Of a stretch of 64,000 nucleotides of DNA, positions 61,548 to 64,000 are shown in pieces (within the stretch, counting starts at the first letter, position 1; every line of letters begins with the position of its first letter). The notes beneath the pieces were generated by a model, which searched no databases, was not told where the DNA came from, and saw only the letters and a program-made list of their open reading frames with translations. This stretch comes from Leifsonia shinshuensis (lineage in GTDB: Bacteria > Actinomycetota > Actinomycetes > Actinomycetales > Microbacteriaceae). Made by a program: the position numbers and the translations under genes. Where the stretch lies: assembly GCF_013410375.1 (NCBI RefSeq), contig NZ_JACCFL010000001.1:3100001-3164000 (forward strand). Direction: 5' to 3'.

Positions 61548-63119
61548 TCAGTCGCGCGTGACCGCCGCGACCAGTGAGCGCCACCGCTGCTCGGCGTGGT
61601 CAGCCGTCGCCGGAAAGTGCGCCCCATCCACGATGACCTCCCGCCAGTTCATCCGTCTCGCCACGGCGCGGGTCTCGGCCACGGACACGACCTCGTCGTC
61701 GCGCGGGATGACAGCCTCGACCGGCGTCGTCGCCGCCCGCAATACGCGGTCGCCCTCCGCCGCATGCTCGAACCGATCGCCGAACCGGCGCTGTGCCCAC
61801 CGGGCGAACTCTTCGCCCTTCGCGGCATGGGATGCCAGGTGCGACTCCAGCTGGAAGATCGGCGAGATCGCGATCATCCGTGCAGCCCCGAGGAGCTGAG
61901 CGGCCTGCACTCCCAGCCACGACCCGAAGCTCACGCCGAACACGCGGACCTCCTGGTAGCCCCTCGATTTCGTGACGCGTGACGCGATGTCTGCGATCGA
62001 CGCCGCGCTCGCCCCCCACGCATTCCAGCCGGAGCGCTGCAGGGCCGGCCCCAGATCGCGGGAGCCGGGGTAGTTCACGACCAGGATGTCGAACCCGGAC
62101 GCCAGAATCGTGCGGTAGGCGCCGCCGTATCGCAGGTCGTCCCACTCGTGGCTGTCGGGACCACCGTGGAGCGACACGAGGAGCCGGGTGTTCGTCCGTC
62201 CCGACCTGAGGTGAATGGTCGGAACGCCGTCGATGACGGACGACACGGTCTCGATGTCGGCGGACGGAGCTGCCGCTCCCGGAGCGGCGCCCCCAGCGGA
62301 GCGCCAGTGCGATCCTCCTCGGACGGACGTCACCCGCACGAACGGAGGCGCCGACGCACCGGCCGGGAAGATCGCCGCCGTGCCCTTCACCCGCTCGATG
62401 TCGTGCCCGTCCCACAACCCGTAGCCGAATCGCGGATGCACGCAGGCGGCCAGGAATCCTCGACCCCACAGACCCACCTGAACGGGCGACCACTGACCGG
62501 GAGGCCGGAGGTCGTGGGAGCCGGCCGCGTCGATGATCGAGAAGTCCCGGACCTCCTTTCCAGATCCGGCGACGAGGTATCGATCGCCGGCGACTCCCAC
62601 CACCCGGCCGGGGTGGCGCTCCGTCCGCCGGTCCTCGGCGCGCGAGATCCAATGCGAATGGTCATCGCCGACGAGGACGCCGGTCGAAAGCACCGCGTGA
62701 ACCGTCGCCCTCCGACCGACTTCGAGCGTCCGCCGGCTCCCTGTTCGGAGGTTCACGAGGTGCGCGCCCGTCGACGCCGTGATCGCAACATGTCGATCTC
62801 CATCCTGGCCGGGGACGACCGTGGACACGGACCAGCTGCCCGGAATCGGGAGCGGTATCACCGACGGCGGCTCCGGGACCAGCAGTCCGTTCTGCAACGC
62901 GTATGTTGCCACCACGAGTTTCCGACCATTGACCGAGAAGTCGAAGAGGCAGCGGTCGCCCGGCACGACGAACGGACGGTCGAGGTGCCGGATCGAGACT
63001 TTCCGGTAGTCCGGCGCACCGTAGCGAAGATTCCCGTCCGCGCGGCTGAAGAACCACGTGCTCCGGTCGAACGCGATCGGGACGAGGCTGTCCTCCTCGA
63101 TGAGGCTTCGGATCGGCAT
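61548..63119 (-). CDS. Prolyl-oligopeptidase-like (S9) serine hydrolase
   Basis: 523 residues. The N-terminal 300 residues form a probable beta-propeller of weak repeats. The C-terminal alpha/beta-hydrolase has the oxyanion motif SLHGGPDSHEW, LVVNYPGSRDLG, nucleophile Ser in VFGVSFGSWLGVQAA (about residue 410), Asp in PRDDEVVS and His in VDGAHFPAT. No signal peptide, so it probably acts in the cytoplasm on peptides or acylated small molecules. It begins six bases after the MFS gene and is likely co-transcribed with it. Confidence 0.82.
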   Translation of the reverse strand: MPIRSLIEEDSLVPIAFDRSTWFFSRADGNLRYGAPDYRKVSIRHLDRPFVVPGDRCLFDFSVNGRKLVVATYALQNGLLVPEPPSVIPLPIPGSWSVSTVVPGQDGDRHVAITASTGAHLVNLRTGSRRTLEVGRRATVHAVLSTGVLVGDDHSHWISRAEDRRTERHPGRVVGVAGDRYLVAGSGKEVRDFSIIDAAGSHDLRPPGQWSPVQVGLWGRGFLAACVHPRFGYGLWDGHDIERVKGTAAIFPAGASAPPFVRVTSVRGGSHWRSAGGAAPGAAAPSADIETVSSVIDGVPTIHLRSGRTNTRLLVSLHGGPDSHEWDDLRYGGAYRTILASGFDILVVNYPGSRDLGPALQRSGWNAWGASAASIADIASRVTKSRGYQEVRVFGVSFGSWLGVQAAQLLGAARMIAISPIFQLESHLASHAAKGEEFARWAQRRFGDRFEHAAEGDRVLRAATTPVEAVIPRDDEVVSVAETRAVARRMNWREVIVDGAHFPATADHAEQRWRSLVAAVTRD

Positions 63120-63125
63120 CCCGGT

Positions 63126-64000
63126 TCAGGAGCCGGTGCGGGCCGGCGCGGCTCGCGCGTGGCGCCGGAGCAAAGTCGGCAGCAGAAGCGCGTTGAGGAC
63201 GGTGATCGCCCCGGCCAGAACGGCCAGGCCGACCGGTCCCACGGACACCCAGAGGCCTCCGCCGACCGCGCCGCCTGTCGCATCGCCCACCAGGAAGGCG
63301 GTCTGGGAGATCCCGAACAGTGCGCCGGCCGACGCACCGGGCATGACGGCGTATTGAATCGTCTCCTCGGCGACGACGGCGATCGCGACGAAGGCGGCCC
63401 GCGCGAGGAACAGTCCGGCGACGAGGACCACCGACACATCGAGCACGAGGGCGACCGCGGCCGTGGACAGGCCCGTGACCAGCTCCGTCACGAAGAACAG
63501 CCGGAACGGCCGCTCACCGATCCCCCGTCTCGTTATCCACCAGGTCACGAGCAACTGCACGACGCTCATCGAAGCGACGACGATCGCTGCGACGGAGTCG
63601 GTCAGCCCGCCCTGGGTGAGGAACAACGGAAGAAACGGGGTGACGAGGCTGACATAGAGCCCCGACAGACCTCCGATGATCGCGAGCCGGACGGCCAGTG
63701 CTGAGAACGAGCCGCGCGGCGGTCTCTCCTCGGGAGCCGGTTTCGGGTTCGCACGCTCCGCTTTCACCGCGACGAGCAGCCACACGCACCCGATGAGCAC
63801 CACGGCCGGAGCCAGTGCCAACGCGATCGAGGGCCCGAAGTCGGAGGCGCCCACCAGCGCGAAGATCCCCGCCGCTCCGAGCGTTCCCACGAGCACGCCG
63901 AGTTGGTTGCCGAGGTTCCGACCGGCGACGATCCCTGGAATCTCCTCGTCGGAGGCCTTCGATCGGATCTACGGCCGGATGCCCACCAGCGCCAGCGAGG
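63126..64000 (-). pseudogene. MFS transporter, 3' two thirds; in-frame TAG near window edge
   Basis: From the window edge the minus-strand frame reads SLALVGIRP, then TAG (63969-63971), then IRSKASDEEIPGIVAGRNL and on to the stop at 63126. The part after the stop carries about eight membrane segments, equivalent to helices 5-12 of a major-facilitator transporter, including a charged central loop (about 63710-63770). The first usable start after the TAG, GTG 63896, has no SD and would cut into helix 5. The likely reading is a nonsense mutation or sequencing error in a full-length gene whose start is outside the window. Confidence 0.6.

Overview
The window looks like chromosome of a high-GC actinobacterium, most likely a Microbacteriaceae member (Leifsonia-like). 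This rests on about 70% GC by eye, GTG starts and 4-nt ATGA/GTGA gene overlaps throughout, the actinobacterial order argS-(LmeA-like)-lysA-hom-thrC-thrB-rho-prfA, a Rho with a long Gln/Gly/Asn/Arg-rich insert, free-standing LigC and LigD-polymerase genes, an LAXTG surface protein and a DtxR-type iron box. The genus is inference. I see no rRNA, CRISPR array, insertion sequence, integrase or replication origin. No gene-free stretch exceeds 300 bases; the longest, about 260, is the rho leader.

Layout. 1-6.4 kb: end of a TetR regulator, then prmC, prfA and rho on the minus strand, with a plus-strand cysK-cysE pair between prfA and prmC. 6.6-14.1 kb: minus-strand aspartate-family operon argS, LmeA-like, lysA, hom, thrC, thrB. 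14.2-16.1 kb: lipoprotein, tRNA-Arg(CCG), secreted serine protease. 16.2-20.4 kb: fructose PTS operon (DeoR regulator, fruK, fruA, ptsH). 20.5-25 kb: rlmC, msrA/msrB, an AbiEi-DUF559 protein and an MscS channel. 25.2-33.7 kb: an epimerase-like SDR, then a sugar operon (ROK regulator, binding protein, two permeases, GH4 glycosidase, sugar kinase) and pcm. 33.8-40.6 kb: amidotransferase plus two tightly overlapped plus-strand blocks (TPM protein, F420-reductase-like, ureohydrolase, enoyl-CoA hydratase; then flavin disulfide reductase, a small HExxH protein, SDR). 40.5-43.3 kb: iron-regulated SIP protein, LigC and LigD-pol. 43.5-53 kb: EEP phosphatase with a CTG start, lipase-maturation factor, a lower-GC pair of unknown genes, small conserved proteins, MBL hydrolase, GAPDH, GlxA regulator, LAXTG surface protein. 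53-53.7 kb: a VapBC-type module. 53.8-60.3 kb: homoprotocatechuate meta-cleavage genes (hpaH, hpaI, FAH-RraA fusion, GntR, hpaE, hpaD). 60.4-64 kb: seven-repeat propeller, prolyl-oligopeptidase-like hydrolase and a disrupted MFS gene.

How it works together. The left third is core metabolism: threonine/lysine/cysteine synthesis, arginyl-tRNA charging, release factors and termination. The middle adds two sugar routes with different logic: fructose by PTS, and a second sugar by ABC import followed by cytosolic phosphorylation and GH4 cleavage. The right end adds aromatic catabolism ending in pyruvate and succinic semialdehyde.

The most unusual signals are two palindromic repeat families. Each occurs twice here, always between convergent gene ends. 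Others are the CTG-initiated EEP gene, a leaderless-looking promoter overlapping an iron box, the FAH-RraA fusion, the uncoupled seven-bladed propeller and the lower-GC gene pair at 45.7-46.8 kb.
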